From NCBI RefSeq assembly GCF_014202505.1, contig NZ_JACHGW010000004.1:186001-250000 (forward strand): a stretch of DNA of 64,000 bases, given 5' to 3'. This document shows, one piece after another, positions 24,213 through 32,698 of the stretch (position 1 is its first letter; every line of letters starts with the position of its first letter). Source of the stretch: Armatimonas rosea (GTDB lineage Bacteria > Armatimonadota > Armatimonadia > Armatimonadales > Armatimonadaceae). The notes below the pieces were generated by a model. It worked only from the letters and a program-made list of their open reading frames with translations, searched no databases and was not told the DNA's origin. The position numbers and the translations under genes are program-made.

Positions 24213-24926
24213 TCAGACGATGGTGTTTTCCAAGACACCGAGGTTCTCGATCTCCAGGCGCACCACATCGCCCACTTGTAGCCACGGCCACGAGCCCTCA
24301 GGGAACTCGACCAAGCAGCCCGTCCCGACCGTCCCTGAGCCGATCAGGTCGCCGGGCTTGAGAACCGTGTTGCGGCTGGCGGCGGCGATCAGCTCCGCGA
24401 AGGTCCAGTTCATGTCCTTGGTCGAGCCGCGCCCCCGGCGCTCGCCATTGACACTGACCTCCATCCAGAGATCGTAGCGGTTGCCCCGACTGGTGTCGAT
24501 AATCCTATCCACGAGTTCATCGGGGGTGACTAGCTCTGGCCCAACACTGGTGGCGAAGTCCTTCCCCTTGGCCGGCCCCAGCCCGACTTTCATCTCGTGG
24601 CGCTGGATGTCGCGCATCGACCAGTCGTTGAGGATCGTGAAGCCTTGGATGTGGTTATCGGCCTCCTCCACCGGGATGTCTCTGCCCTCTTTGCCAATCA
24701 CCACGGCCCACTCCAGCTCGTAGTCCAGCTCCTGGGTCTCGGCGGGCTTCTTGATCGGGGCGCTATTGCCGACGATACTAGCCGGGTTGGAGAAGTAGAA
24801 CACCGGCGCATCGTACCACTCCGGGATCATCTCCAGGCCACGCTTCTTGCGCGCGTTCTTGACATGCGCCTCAAAGGCATAGAAGTCCCGGAAGGAGGGA
24901 AACGATGTTGGCAGAGCAAGTTTCAT
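24213..24926 (-). CDS. Fumarylacetoacetate hydrolase (FAH) family protein
   Basis: A 237-residue FAH-fold enzyme. Metal-binding acidic residues appear in the usual arrangement in DYELEWAVVIGKEGRDI and in NDWSMRDIQ, and the C-terminal GDLIGSGTVGTGCLVE loop is typical. Members hydrolyse or decarboxylate C-C bonds of acylpyruvates and fumarylacetoacetate. With homogentisate dioxygenase at 19655 it could complete tyrosine breakdown, but the family is broad. I use the ATG at 24926 because a TACTCT hexamer lies 8 nt upstream. Confidence 0.85.
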   Translation of the reverse strand: MKLALPTSFPSFRDFYAFEAHVKNARKKRGLEMIPEWYDAPVFYFSNPASIVGNSAPIKKPAETQELDYELEWAVVIGKEGRDIPVEEADNHIQGFTILNDWSMRDIQRHEMKVGLGPAKGKDFATSVGPELVTPDELVDRIIDTSRGNRYDLWMEVSVNGERRGRGSTKDMNWTFAELIAAASRNTVLKPGDLIGSGTVGTGCLVEFPEGSWPWLQVGDVVRLEIENLGVLENTIV

Positions 24927-24934
24927 ATACTTAG

Positions 24935-24940
24935 AGAGTA
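24935..24940 (-). promoter_or_regulatory. -10 hexamer (TACTCT) near the FAH start
   Basis: On the minus strand TACTCT ends 8 nt before the ATG at 24926. No Shine-Dalgarno follows. It faces the similarly placed hexamer of the divergent cyclophilin gene. Confidence 0.4.
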
Positions 24941-24989
24941 CCCGAAAAAGGCGCAACACCCACACAAAAATATGCTCTTAAAGGGAAGG

Positions 24990-24995
24990 TACAAT
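24990..24995 (+). promoter_or_regulatory. -10 hexamer (TACAAT), leaderless start of cyclophilin gene
   Basis: TACAAT ends exactly 6 nt before the ATG at 25002. No Shine-Dalgarno lies between. It fixes the start, since the reading frame stays open far upstream. Confidence 0.55.
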
Positions 24996-25001
24996 AACAC
25001 C

Positions 25002-25484
25002 ATGGATCCGCGTCAAACCCCCAAGACCCGCCGACATCCTCTGGCGATTGTCGAGACAACCAAGGGAATCTTCAAGATCGTCCTCTACCCGGAGATCTGC
25101 CCCAAGACCGTTGAGAACTTTGTTAAGCTGGCAAAGAAGGGCTTCTACAATGGCCTCAAGTTCCACCGGGTCGAGCCCGGCTTTGTCATCCAAGGCGGCG
25201 ATCCCAACGGCGATGGCACCGGCGGCCCGGGCTGGTCGATCCCCAACGAGCACAATGGCCCGCTTCGGCACAACCGTGGTGCGGTCGCCATGGCCAATGC
25301 GGGACGAGACACCGCCGGGAGCCAGTTCTACGTTGTCATCAGCAAGCCCGCCCCCAACCTCGATGCGAAAGAGCCCGATGGGATGAGTAAGTACACCATC
25401 TTTGGCCAGGTCGCTACCGGGCAGAATATCGCCGAGAAGATTCAGGTTGGGGACAAGATCCTCAGCATCAAGATCGTGGAGTAA
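25002..25484 (+). CDS. Peptidyl-prolyl cis-trans isomerase, cyclophilin type
   Basis: A 160-residue single-domain cyclophilin that isomerises Xaa-Pro bonds. Motifs are FYNGLKFHRVEPGFVIQGGDP (active-site FHR), GGPGWSIPNE, MANAGRDTAGSQFYVV and KYTIFGQVATGQ. No signal peptide is present after the ATG at 25002, so it is cytoplasmic. It is followed after 9 nt by a second, exported cyclophilin, so the pair likely forms an operon with acylphosphatase. Confidence 0.92.
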   Translation: MDPRQTPKTRRHPLAIVETTKGIFKIVLYPEICPKTVENFVKLAKKGFYNGLKFHRVEPGFVIQGGDPNGDGTGGPGWSIPNEHNGPLRHNRGAVAMANAGRDTAGSQFYVVISKPAPNLDAKEPDGMSKYTIFGQVATGQNIAEKIQVGDKILSIKIVE

Positions 25485-25493
25485 CACAACACA

Positions 25494-26372
25494 ATGCTCG
25501 CCCTACTGGCCTTTATGGTCCTCACCCAGACTCCGCCCCCCGCGCAGAAGCCGCCGGAGAAGAAGCCCGAGAAGGCAAAACCCGCCCCCAAGCCCAAGAA
25601 AGAGGCACCCAAGAAGCAAGAGCGTCCGATCGCGACCCTGGAGACTGCCAAGGGGACCGTCGTGGTCGAGCTTGAGCCCACCGAGGCACCGGTGGCGGTC
25701 TCGAACTTTATCAGCCTGGCGCAGCGCGGCTTCTACAACGGCCTGACCTTTCACCGTGTTGAGGATAGCCTCGTGCAGGGCGGCGATCCACTGGGCAACG
25801 GGACGGGCGGCCCGGGCTACACCATTCCCTTTGAGCAAAACCGTGGGCTCAAGAATGTCAAGGGCGTGATGGGGATGGCCCGTGGCGCGGAGCGTGACTC
25901 TGCAGGGAGCCAGTTCTACCTCCTGAAAAAAGATGTCCCCGGCTTCGATCTCAGTGGCTACACGCTCTTTGGGCGGGTCACCAGCGGGCAGGATGTCCTG
26001 GACAAGATCGCCGTGGGGGACAAGATTACGAGTGTCGCGGTCACCGTCCCGCCCGGCTACAAGCCGCGTGCCTTTGGCGAGACCCATGCCGCGGAGCCCC
26101 AGACGCTGTTCTACCCCGTCCTCCCCGACGATCTCGCCAGCCGGACCTACAGCCGGACGGTGAAGGTGAAGGTCGCGGTAGGCACCACGGGCTCGGCGGA
26201 TATCACGCTGACCCGCGGTAGTGGCGACGAAGAGATCGACGATGCGATCGTGGCGGCGATGCGACTCTGGCGCTGGCAGCCCGCTCTTAAGCAAGGCCAG
26301 CCAGTGGCGCAGACTCTGGAGTTTGTGTATGATCTAGCCACGCACTCGCGACGAATGGGAGGAAAAGAGTAG
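25494..26372 (+). CDS. Cyclophilin fused to a TonB C-terminal-like domain
   Basis: A 292-residue envelope protein with an unusual layout. Residues 1-12 are hydrophobic (an anchor or short signal), 13-45 are a Pro/Lys-rich linker like that of TonB, about 46-180 are a complete cyclophilin domain ([12 protein letters not shown], then [10 protein letters not shown] and [11 protein letters not shown]), and about 190-285 match a TonB-type C-terminal domain ([15 protein letters not shown], then [18 protein letters not shown]). It probably acts in the periplasm. The isomerase loop after FHR is one residue shorter than in the neighbouring cyclophilin. It lies in an operon with acylphosphatase downstream. 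Confidence 0.82.
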   Translation: MLALLAFMVLTQTPPPAQKPPEKKPEKAKPAPKPKKEAPKKQERPIATLETAKGTVVVELEPTEAPVAVSNFISLAQRGFYNGLTFHRVEDSLVQGGDPLGNGTGGPGYTIPFEQNRGLKNVKGVMGMARGAERDSAGSQFYLLKKDVPGFDLSGYTLFGRVTSGQDVLDKIAVGDKITSVAVTVPPGYKPRAFGETHAAEPQTLFYPVLPDDLASRTYSRTVKVKVAVGTTGSADITLTRGSGDEEIDDAIVAAMRLWRWQPALKQGQPVAQTLEFVYDLATHSRRMGGKE

Positions 26373-26374
26373 AG

Positions 26375-26656
26375 ATGATCCGATTGTCTGCCAAGGTTCA
26401 GGGCCATGTTCAAGGGGTCGGTTTCCGTTACTGGGCACACCACACCGCACAGCGGCTCACCGGTATGGGGGGCGGCTACGTAAAGAACCTCGCGGATGGA
26501 AGCGTGGAGGTCGAGGCGGAGGCACTGGAGCGCGCCCCCTTGCAAGCCTTCCTCGCCGAGCTACACCGTGGCCCTGCTCAAGCACAAGTCACCGCGGTCG
26601 AAGCACACTGGGAAGAGGAAGTAGAAGGCCGACACCTCGCTTTCCGGGTTGTTTAG
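26375..26656 (+). CDS. acyP: Acylphosphatase
   Basis: A 93-residue enzyme that hydrolyses acyl-phosphates. The signature [17 protein letters not shown] carries the catalytic Arg, and [16 protein letters not shown] carries the catalytic Asn. Full length. It starts 2 nt after the stop of the cyclophilin-TonB gene, so it is co-transcribed. Confidence 0.93.
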   Translation: MIRLSAKVQGHVQGVGFRYWAHHTAQRLTGMGGGYVKNLADGSVEVEAEALERAPLQAFLAELHRGPAQAQVTAVEAHWEEEVEGRHLAFRVV

Positions 26657-26679
26657 AAGCGTCGGAGTGGGATACAGTA

Positions 26680-26801
26680 TGGGCCTGGAGGGATTCGAAC
26701 CCCCAACCAAGGGATTACTTGCGGAGAAGATGGAGTTGAACCATCACAAGCCAACCTGCTTCTCCGTGAGTCCCCTGCTCTAACCGTTGAGCTACAAGCC
26801 C
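26680..26801 (-). tRNA. tRNA (probably CAU: Met or Ile2) with a 49-nt insertion in the anticodon loop
   Basis: Read from 26801 downward, all canonical arms are present: acceptor GGGCTTG/CAGGCCC with discriminator A at 26680, D-stem GCTC/GAGC, anticodon stem GGGGA/TCCCT, variable TGGTT, and T-arm GGGGG-TTCGAAT-CCCTC. CCA is not encoded. The anticodon loop should be 7 nt (CT-nnn-AA) but is 56 nt. Removing 26718-26766 leaves CTCATAA, the loop of tRNA-Met or tRNA-Ile(CAU), and a 73-nt tRNA. The insertion itself folds: a 7-bp stem CGGAGAA/TTCTCCG, a perfect T-arm mimic GATGG-TTCAACT-CCATC, and a CAGG-TTGG-CTTG hairpin. Other splice phases would give CGU or CAC anticodons. It is too short for a group I or II intron. 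Confidence 0.75.
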
Positions 26802-26814
26802 GAAAGACGCTGGG

Positions 26815-26820
26815 ATTATA
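26815..26820 (-). promoter_or_regulatory. Extended -10 promoter of the tRNA gene
   Basis: On the minus strand TGG-TATAAT, a perfect -10 with the extended TGn motif, lies 13 nt before the tRNA 5' end at 26801. The expected transcript start is about 26808. This indicates that the interrupted tRNA gene is expressed. Confidence 0.75.
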
Positions 26821-26829
26821 CCATATACA

Positions 26830-26851
26830 CCGGGGACAGGAACGTCCCCGG
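26830..26851. repeat. Intergenic inverted repeat
   Basis: Perfect 8-bp stem CCGGGGAC / GTCCCCGG with a 6-nt loop, upstream of the tRNA promoter. The rest of 26852-26919 is G+C-rich spacer ending with a GAGGAA ribosome site for the next gene. Confidence 0.5.
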
Positions 26852-26919
26852 CTCCGCTTCGCTTCTGGCGCAAGCGCCACCCTGTCGCTCCGCGACCTAA
26901 ATGAGGAATCAAAAGAACT

Positions 26920-27324
26920 ATGGCATCGGATATGATCAAGCTCGGTGGTCTCTGGACCAACAAGGACAAAGATGGCAATACCTTTCTCACGGGGAAGCTC
27001 AACCCGGGCGTTCGGATACTGATCTTTAAAAATAAATACCGCGAGGCGGAGAACCACCCGACCCATATCATGTATCTCTCGCAGGTCGAGCAGCAGCCCT
27101 CCGATGAGAACAAGCAGCCCGAGGAAGAGGACGAGTTCTTCGGCGACACCGAGCCCACGCCCCGCCCGATGGCACCGCGCTCCGCCGCGCCCGCACCCCG
27201 CACCCCCGCACCGGCTCCTGCACCTGCCCGTGCCGCCGCGCCAGCCCCCACACGCCCCGCCGCACAGCGCCGGCCCAGCCCACCGCCCGCCGACGATGAC
27301 CTCGACGATCCGTTTGCAGAATAA
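26920..27324 (+). CDS. DUF736-like small protein with disordered Pro/Ala tail
   Basis: A 134-residue protein. Residues 1-55 form a compact beta domain (IKLGGLWTNKDKDGNTFLTG, then ILIFKNKYREAENHPTHIMYL) resembling DUF736-type proteins. Residues 60-134 are disordered, first acidic and then Pro/Ala-rich, ending in an acidic DDDLDDPFAE. An acidic C-terminal tip after a flexible linker is also seen in single-strand-binding proteins, so a nucleic-acid role is conceivable but unproven. A GAGGAA Shine-Dalgarno precedes the ATG. Confidence 0.65.
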   Translation: MASDMIKLGGLWTNKDKDGNTFLTGKLNPGVRILIFKNKYREAENHPTHIMYLSQVEQQPSDENKQPEEEDEFFGDTEPTPRPMAPRSAAPAPRTPAPAPAPARAAAPAPTRPAAQRRPSPPPADDDLDDPFAE

Positions 27325-27326
27325 TC

Positions 27327-29426
27327 ATGCAGCTACCTAAAACCATCACCACCTCGCTTACGCTCAAGCGAGGTGCGTTTCTTTTGCCCGAGGGCATCAC
27401 GATCTCGGGAAGCAATATCACGGTCGACTTTGGCGGCACGACCCTGCGCGGCTCCGCGGAGACCACCGAGCCCGACAAGCGTGCAGGAGTTGGGGTCACG
27501 GTCACCGGCAAGAATGTCACGGTAAAGAACCTCGCGGTCCACGGCTACAAGGTCGGGGTGCTGGGGCGAGACTGCGAATGGCTTACACTCGAGAAGATCG
27601 ACGCGTCGGACAACTGGAAGCAGCGCCTCGCTAGCACGACCGAGAAAGAGGACCTCTCGGACTGGATGAGCTTCCACCACAACGAAAAAGACGAGTGGCT
27701 GGAGTACGGCGCCGCGATCTACTTAGTGGGCTGCGACCGCTTCACGGTGCGCCAGTGCACCGCGCGGCGCGGGCAGTGCGGCCTGATGCTCACCCGGTGC
27801 AACGAGGGTCTGGTTGCCCAGAACGATTTCTCCTTTCTCTCCGCCATTGGGCTGGGGATGTACCGCAGTAGCAGCAACAAGATCCTGCACAACAAGCTCG
27901 ACTGGTGTGTCCGCGGCTACAGCCACGGGGTCTACAACCGCGGCCAGGACTCCGCGGGCATCCTGATCTACGAGCAGAGCAGCGAGAATGTCTTTGCTTA
28001 TAACTCGGTCACCCACGGCGGCGATGGGTTCTTTCTCTGGGCCGGGCAGACCACGATGGACACCGGGCGCGGGGGCTGCGACGATAACCTGGTCTTTGGG
28101 AACGATTTTTCGCACGCCCCCACCAATGGGATCGAGGCGACCTTCTCGCGCAATGCCTTTGTCAACAACCTGGTTCTGGAGTGCTGGCACGGTGTCTGGG
28201 GCGGCTATAGCTACGACACGAAGATTGTTGGCAACGTCTTTGGCTTCAACGCCGAGGCGATTGCGATCGAGCACGGGCGGGATATCGCCATCGCGCACAA
28301 CCTCTTTCACCGGGACGTAACGGCGGTCAACCTCTGGAAAAACGCCACCCAAGACCCAAGCTGGGCCTATGTCCGCAAGCACGAGACTACTAGCCGCGAC
28401 TATGCGATCCAAGAGAATCGCTTTGTCGGCTGCCAAAAAGCGGTCAGTGTTCGGCTCACGGAGCGGGTACAGGAGCAGGGCAACCACACCGAGCCGCTCC
28501 GCGCACCGGTGGTCATGCAAGGCAGTGGAAACAATATTGTCACCACCGAGGCCGATGGAAGTGCCTACCAGAAGCGCTTCTCCCTCCCCTGGAACCCACG
28601 CGCGGGGCAGCCCGGCTTTGCCGCCCCTGCCCCGCTTCCCGGAGTGCCGCTTCCGTTTCTGCCGAAGAATGTCCTACGCGGACGGCGCTACATCTTGGTG
28701 GACGAGTGGGGGCCGTACGACTTCGAGCGCCCGATTCTCTGGCCCCGCGGCGAGGGCAAGTACGAGATTCTCGGCCCCAAGGGCCGCTGGCGGCTGGTCA
28801 AGGCCGAAGGGGCGAGCGTGTCGGCACAGACCGGATCGGTGCCGGGTGAGCTGAGCCTCTCCGTGCCTATGGGCCAGGTGGGGAATATCAAGGTTGAGCT
28901 TGAGTATCTTGGGGAGACATGCCGGGACTACCGTGGGGTTCTCACGCCCAAGGGCAAGCCGGTGCGCTTTGGATTCTCGCGCTTCTTTGCCCCTATCGAC
29001 TGGGAGGTTAAGTTCTTTCCCTGGAGCCGGGCAAACAATCCAAACGATGTCCACAGCGAGCCGGACTCACGCGAGCAAGACGAGCGCCTTGCATCGGGGA
29101 CACCCCTCAAGATTGAAAAACCAGCCCGCCTGGACTACGCGGGGAGCTCCTTTGGGCCGGGAATTCCCAACAACCACTTCCTGACCCTCGCGATCGGTAA
29201 GCTACAGGTTCCCGCGGGGGAGTATATCCTGGATGTCACCACGGATGACGGCTGCCGGGTCTGGCTGGACGACAACCTGATCCTTAAAGACGCTTGGAAG
29301 TACCAGGGGCCGACCCTCTACCCCGTTCCCCTCTCGCTCAGTGCAGGGCCACATACCCTGCGCGTGGAGCACTTTCAGATCGACGGCTACGCGACCCTGA
29401 AGGTCAACCTACGCCCGAGAGCATAA
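27327..29426 (+). CDS. Right-handed parallel beta-helix protein with C-terminal PA14 domain
   Basis: A 699-residue protein. Residues about 20-410 are beta-helix (NosD/pectate-lyase-like) repeats, for example ITVDFGGTTLRG, NVTVKNLAVHGYKVG, NGIEATFSRNAFVNN. Residues about 560-699 match a PA14-type carbohydrate-binding domain (GEYILDVTTDDGCRVWLDDN). No signal peptide is visible at the chosen start, only 2 nt after the previous stop, which is odd for such a protein. It probably binds or cleaves polysaccharide. Its end overlaps the convergent nuclease-like gene by 23 bp. Confidence 0.8.
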   Translation: MQLPKTITTSLTLKRGAFLLPEGITISGSNITVDFGGTTLRGSAETTEPDKRAGVGVTVTGKNVTVKNLAVHGYKVGVLGRDCEWLTLEKIDASDNWKQRLASTTEKEDLSDWMSFHHNEKDEWLEYGAAIYLVGCDRFTVRQCTARRGQCGLMLTRCNEGLVAQNDFSFLSAIGLGMYRSSSNKILHNKLDWCVRGYSHGVYNRGQDSAGILIYEQSSENVFAYNSVTHGGDGFFLWAGQTTMDTGRGGCDDNLVFGNDFSHAPTNGIEATFSRNAFVNNLVLECWHGVWGGYSYDTKIVGNVFGFNAEAIAIEHGRDIAIAHNLFHRDVTAVNLWKNATQDPSWAYVRKHETTSRDYAIQENRFVGCQKAVSVRLTERVQEQGNHTEPLRAPVVMQGSGNNIVTTEADGSAYQKRFSLPWNPRAGQPGFAAPAPLPGVPLPFLPKNVLRGRRYILVDEWGPYDFERPILWPRGEGKYEILGPKGRWRLVKAEGASVSAQTGSVPGELSLSVPMGQVGNIKVELEYLGETCRDYRGVLTPKGKPVRFGFSRFFAPIDWEVKFFPWSRANNPNDVHSEPDSREQDERLASGTPLKIEKPARLDYAGSSFGPGIPNNHFLTLAIGKLQVPAGEYILDVTTDDGCRVWLDDNLILKDAWKYQGPTLYPVPLSLSAGPHTLRVEHFQIDGYATLKVNLRPRA

Positions 29427-30621
29427 AGTAGCCCCCCAGCAAGAGTGCCCCCGCGGCACCGACAATCAGCGCCATCGCCAGCCGCACGGGCTGGTGGGTC
29501 AGCCGCCGCTCGTCGCCCTCAATCACCATGAGCGGCTGCGTGCGGCTGGGCGCGAGGTCGCCAAACACGACAACGGTCACATCGGCGGGGATAAAGAAGA
29601 CCTCGGTGCGAATGTCCCCGCCGTAGGAGTTGGGGTGCCACTTCTCAACGGGAAAGTCATTGTAGAAGCGGGCCACTCGGATAGGCATGAAGCGCAAGAG
29701 CCCCTCGGAGATCGTCACCTGCCCACTGCCATCGTCGAGGGTGAAGGGCAGCTTGTCGGTCTCGTCGTAGGTCGTTCGCCAGGAGCCATTGTGGTAGACT
29801 TGGGTGATCTCGTGGATATAGAGCCCCGGAATGCGCCCCGCGATACTCACCAAAAGAGGCTGGTCGGTGTGGGCGATCCCCCGTAGCTTCATAAACCCTG
29901 CCGTGTTGTCGTGCTGGTCGGTCAGGAGCGTGGGGCGCTGGCGGAGGCGCCGTGCATCGCGACTCACGCGCTCCGCCGTACCAAGCAAGGCAACCGCACA
30001 CAGAATTCCCAGCAGAAGCGGCCAAGGCGAGAGGCGGGTGTTCGGCTTACTGGGGACGGTTCCCGTGGGCTGAGGAGTAGGCGTGGACTTCGGGGCAGCG
30101 ACGAGCTTCGCGGTTCTTTGAGGCTGCGGCGTGGGAGTTGCCTTGGGAGCGGCTTGGAGAGTGCGGCGCAGACGAATTACCTCAACCGACTCGTTGCCCC
30201 AGATACCGGCGTGGGCGGCTTGCGCGCGGGCTTGGGCGGCCATCAGGTCCTTCCGGCTGGGTGCGTAGCGCTCGGTCCAGGTAGCCAGCCCCTGCTCGGC
30301 CAGCTCGATCGCGATATTGTGCTCCCCCGGAAGGTAGCTCACGTCACCGTAGACGATGCCCTTCGCGGCGGTTCCACGCACGCCCACCTGAACCTGCTGG
30401 TTGGCCACACGCGCCCGTGTCCACTCCTGGGCCACACGAGCAAGCTCCCCCGTCTTGGCAGCCTCGATTCCATGGAGGCGAACCTTAAGCTTCCATGAGT
30501 CGAGCTGTACGGTAAGCTGGTCTCCCTTCTCGATGTCAACGACCTTGCCCTTAAAGGCATTCTGCGCCGTGCTAGGCAGCGCCAGAAGAAAAATCAGGAG
30601 ACAAAAAACCAGCCGACTCAC
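29404..30621 (-). CDS. Exported protein with staphylococcal-nuclease-like domain and two membrane helices
   Basis: A 405-residue protein with a GTG start. A signal peptide (about 1-19, ending PSTAQ) is followed by an SNase-like domain to about residue 145 (GKVVDIEKGDQLTVQ, VRLHGIEAAKTGE, AIELAEQGLATWTERY). The catalytic Glu after the LHGI strand looks replaced by Lys and the Arg of the usual YGR motif is missing, so catalysis is doubtful. A Thr/Pro-rich linker, a helix near 205-220, a soluble domain and a final helix (about 380-400) follow. Neighbours give no functional clue. Confidence 0.7.
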   Translation of the reverse strand: MSRLVFCLLIFLLALPSTAQNAFKGKVVDIEKGDQLTVQLDSWKLKVRLHGIEAAKTGELARVAQEWTRARVANQQVQVGVRGTAAKGIVYGDVSYLPGEHNIAIELAEQGLATWTERYAPSRKDLMAAQARAQAAHAGIWGNESVEVIRLRRTLQAAPKATPTPQPQRTAKLVAAPKSTPTPQPTGTVPSKPNTRLSPWPLLLGILCAVALLGTAERVSRDARRLRQRPTLLTDQHDNTAGFMKLRGIAHTDQPLLVSIAGRIPGLYIHEITQVYHNGSWRTTYDETDKLPFTLDDGSGQVTISEGLLRFMPIRVARFYNDFPVEKWHPNSYGGDIRTEVFFIPADVTVVVFGDLAPSRTQPLMVIEGDERRLTHQPVRLAMALIVGAAGALLLGGYFMLSGVG

Positions 30622-30719
30622 AAAGGGACGTTCACCATGTGCCTCGTAGTTTCCTGCGGAAGGAAGTTTACCTATTGCGCCGAATATACCTCTAGACCAA
30701 CTTTAGGAGGTTTGTCAAG

Positions 30720-31850
30720 ATGCGTCTTTTCGTACCGCTCAGCCTGGTGGCTGGAGCGCTCACCCTCGGATCCCTGCCCGCGGCAGCCAATGACCTCACC
30801 TTTGGCGGCGATGCCCGCGCCTTTGCCATGGGCGGTGCCGGGATTGCGTCGCTGGCTGGCAACAGTGTCTCAGGGATGGGCAGCCGCAACAATCCCGCGT
30901 CGCTGGCCTTTGCCAAGGGCCTGATGCGCTTTCATTTTCCGAGCCTTGGCGCGCGTGCCGATGGCGCGATCTCGCTGGACAAGGCGGCCAACTACCTCTT
31001 GACCAATGGCTCCGGCGCCGATGCCAGCGACCTCGCCCGCCGCTTCGCCTCCGAGGACTCGTCGTTTGGCCTCAATGGGAGCCTGGGGCTGCGGATCGGG
31101 CCGGTTGAGATCCTCGCTTCGGGAGTCGGCCAGGGCTATGTCTTGCCCAACGCCTCTCTCCAGACCTGGGGCAAGAACGGCGGTACGGGCGGCGTTCCCA
31201 GCGATGCCCGCGCCGATATCCTGGCGACTGCGGTCTACTCCCTCCCTCAAATCGGATTTGCGACCCAGCTCAAGCCCGCCAGCGGTGGCGAGAACTTCAC
31301 GGTCGCGGTGGGAGCGCGGGTGAAGTACATGACCGCGGTCTATGCCCACTACTACGGTGAGAAAGCGACCCTTGATTCTGGCTCCGATGCCTTCCTCGCA
31401 CCGGAGATGAACGGCAAGAACACACTCAATAAGCAAGGCGTGGGTGCCGACCTCGGGATCATGCTGGAGTCCAAGAAGCTCCTTGGGCTCTCTGGGGGGC
31501 TCGTGGTAGCCAATGCCGTCAAGCCCGACTTTACCTTCACGGGCCAGTTTGGTGCCAATGCGAGCGGCGGCGGTGGGACACGCACCTACAACCTGCTGGC
31601 CACCACGGCGACTGCGGGGGTTGGTTTTCAAAAGGGTGGCATGACCGCAGTCGCAGACTGGGTGGACATCACGGGGTCGGTCGGTAAGGCGGAGCTACGC
31701 GCGGGAGTCGAGCAGCGCCTGGGGCCTGTGGCGATTCGGGCGGGCTACAACAGCGCCAATGGCTACACCTACGGCCTTGGGATCGGTGGTTTCGACATCG
31801 CGCTGGGAAACCGCCAGCCGCTGGAGATCGTGCGGACGCTGAAGTTCTAG
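30720..31850 (+). CDS. Outer-membrane beta-barrel protein (TraF-like/PorV-type)
   Basis: A 376-residue exported protein. The signal peptide spans about 1-23 (ending PAAAN). The mature N-terminus DLTFGGDARAFAMGGAGIA is a hallmark of outer-membrane barrels annotated as conjugal-transfer TraF-like or UPF0164. The rest alternates in beta-strand fashion and ends with a terminal strand GNRQPLEIVRTLKF, with a C-terminal Phe typical of Bam substrates. A strong AGGAGG lies 9 nt before the ATG. It is probably a channel or structural outer-membrane protein. Confidence 0.78.
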   Translation: MRLFVPLSLVAGALTLGSLPAAANDLTFGGDARAFAMGGAGIASLAGNSVSGMGSRNNPASLAFAKGLMRFHFPSLGARADGAISLDKAANYLLTNGSGADASDLARRFASEDSSFGLNGSLGLRIGPVEILASGVGQGYVLPNASLQTWGKNGGTGGVPSDARADILATAVYSLPQIGFATQLKPASGGENFTVAVGARVKYMTAVYAHYYGEKATLDSGSDAFLAPEMNGKNTLNKQGVGADLGIMLESKKLLGLSGGLVVANAVKPDFTFTGQFGANASGGGGTRTYNLLATTATAGVGFQKGGMTAVADWVDITGSVGKAELRAGVEQRLGPVAIRAGYNSANGYTYGLGIGGFDIALGNRQPLEIVRTLKF

Positions 31851-31854
31851 CGCC

Positions 31855-32697
31855 CTAGCCGGTGAGCCGCTCGCCGTAGTGCCAGCGGCTCCGAATCTTC
31901 TGGTAGAAGTTTGGCCCCCCGGCGGCGAGCATGCGGACATTGTAGGGTGCCCGTGAGATCGCGACCGTATCGCCGGGGGTAAGAGAGAGCCCGGTCTGGC
32001 CGTCCGCGGTGACAGCAACCGCATCGCGGGTCTGGGTCTCCACTGTGAGGTAGACCGTCTCCGTGTCGGGGACGAGCAGGGTGCGTGCAGAGAGCGTGTG
32101 TGGCGCGATGGGGGTGATCATGAGGGCGCGGACATCAGGGTGGACCAGCGGCCCTCCCGCGGAGAGCGAGTAGCCCGTCGAGCCCGTTGGCGACGAGACA
32201 ATCACGCCATCGGCGGCGTAGGTGGCGATCGCATCCTTGCCCACTTGGGTGTGGACATGCACCATGCGCACGGCCCCGCTGGCCACGACAATATCGTTCA
32301 CGGCCAGGAGCTGCGTCTCGGCCGTCTCGCTTCCTCCGCGGTAGATCGCGCCGGCCAGGAGCATGCGCTCGTGTACCTCACAGCGCCCTTCGAGCGCGGC
32401 GTCCACGGCATCGATCAGGTTGTCGGGAGAGGCCTCGGTCACAAAGCCAAAGCGCCCCAGGTGGATCGCCAGCAAGGGGGTTCCGTGCTCCGCGACCAAG
32501 CGCGCCGCGGCGAGAACCGTGCCATCACCACCAAAAACGACGACAAAATCGCACTGGGCGATCTCGTCGTCGCTGAATTCCGGGGCCATGCGGACCTGGA
32601 GCCCGCGTTGTTTGAGCTGCTGAGCAAGCCCTGCCGCAGTCTCTACTGCGGCAGGTTTGGTGTCATTGGCAAGCAGTCCGACGACCTTGCCACTCAC
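31855..32697 (-). CDS. nadK: NAD kinase
   Basis: A 280-residue ATP-NAD kinase making NADP. Motifs are VVFGGDGTVLAAAR (GGDGT), NDIVVASGAVRMVHV and GSTGYSLSAGGPLVHP, with a C-terminal TADGQTGLSL. I choose the GTG at 32697 because a GGAGG lies 8 nt upstream and homology starts there. It begins 1 nt after the stop of the TPR gene, so it closes the sigma-TPR-nadK operon. Its stop lies 4 nt from that of the convergent outer-membrane gene. Confidence 0.92.
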   Translation of the reverse strand: MSGKVVGLLANDTKPAAVETAAGLAQQLKQRGLQVRMAPEFSDDEIAQCDFVVVFGGDGTVLAAARLVAEHGTPLLAIHLGRFGFVTEASPDNLIDAVDAALEGRCEVHERMLLAGAIYRGGSETAETQLLAVNDIVVASGAVRMVHVHTQVGKDAIATYAADGVIVSSPTGSTGYSLSAGGPLVHPDVRALMITPIAPHTLSARTLLVPDTETVYLTVETQTRDAVAVTADGQTGLSLTPGDTVAISRAPYNVRMLAAGGPNFYQKIRSRWHYGERLTG

Positions 32698-32698
32698 T

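Noticed and set aside
26718..26766. Group I or group II intron in the tRNA
   Set aside because: 49 nt is far too short for either catalytic core.
26680..26801. Reading the interrupted tRNA as two ordinary tandem tRNA genes
   Set aside because: The inner element has an acceptor-like stem and a T-arm but only 14 nt in place of the D and anticodon arms, so it cannot be a complete second tRNA.
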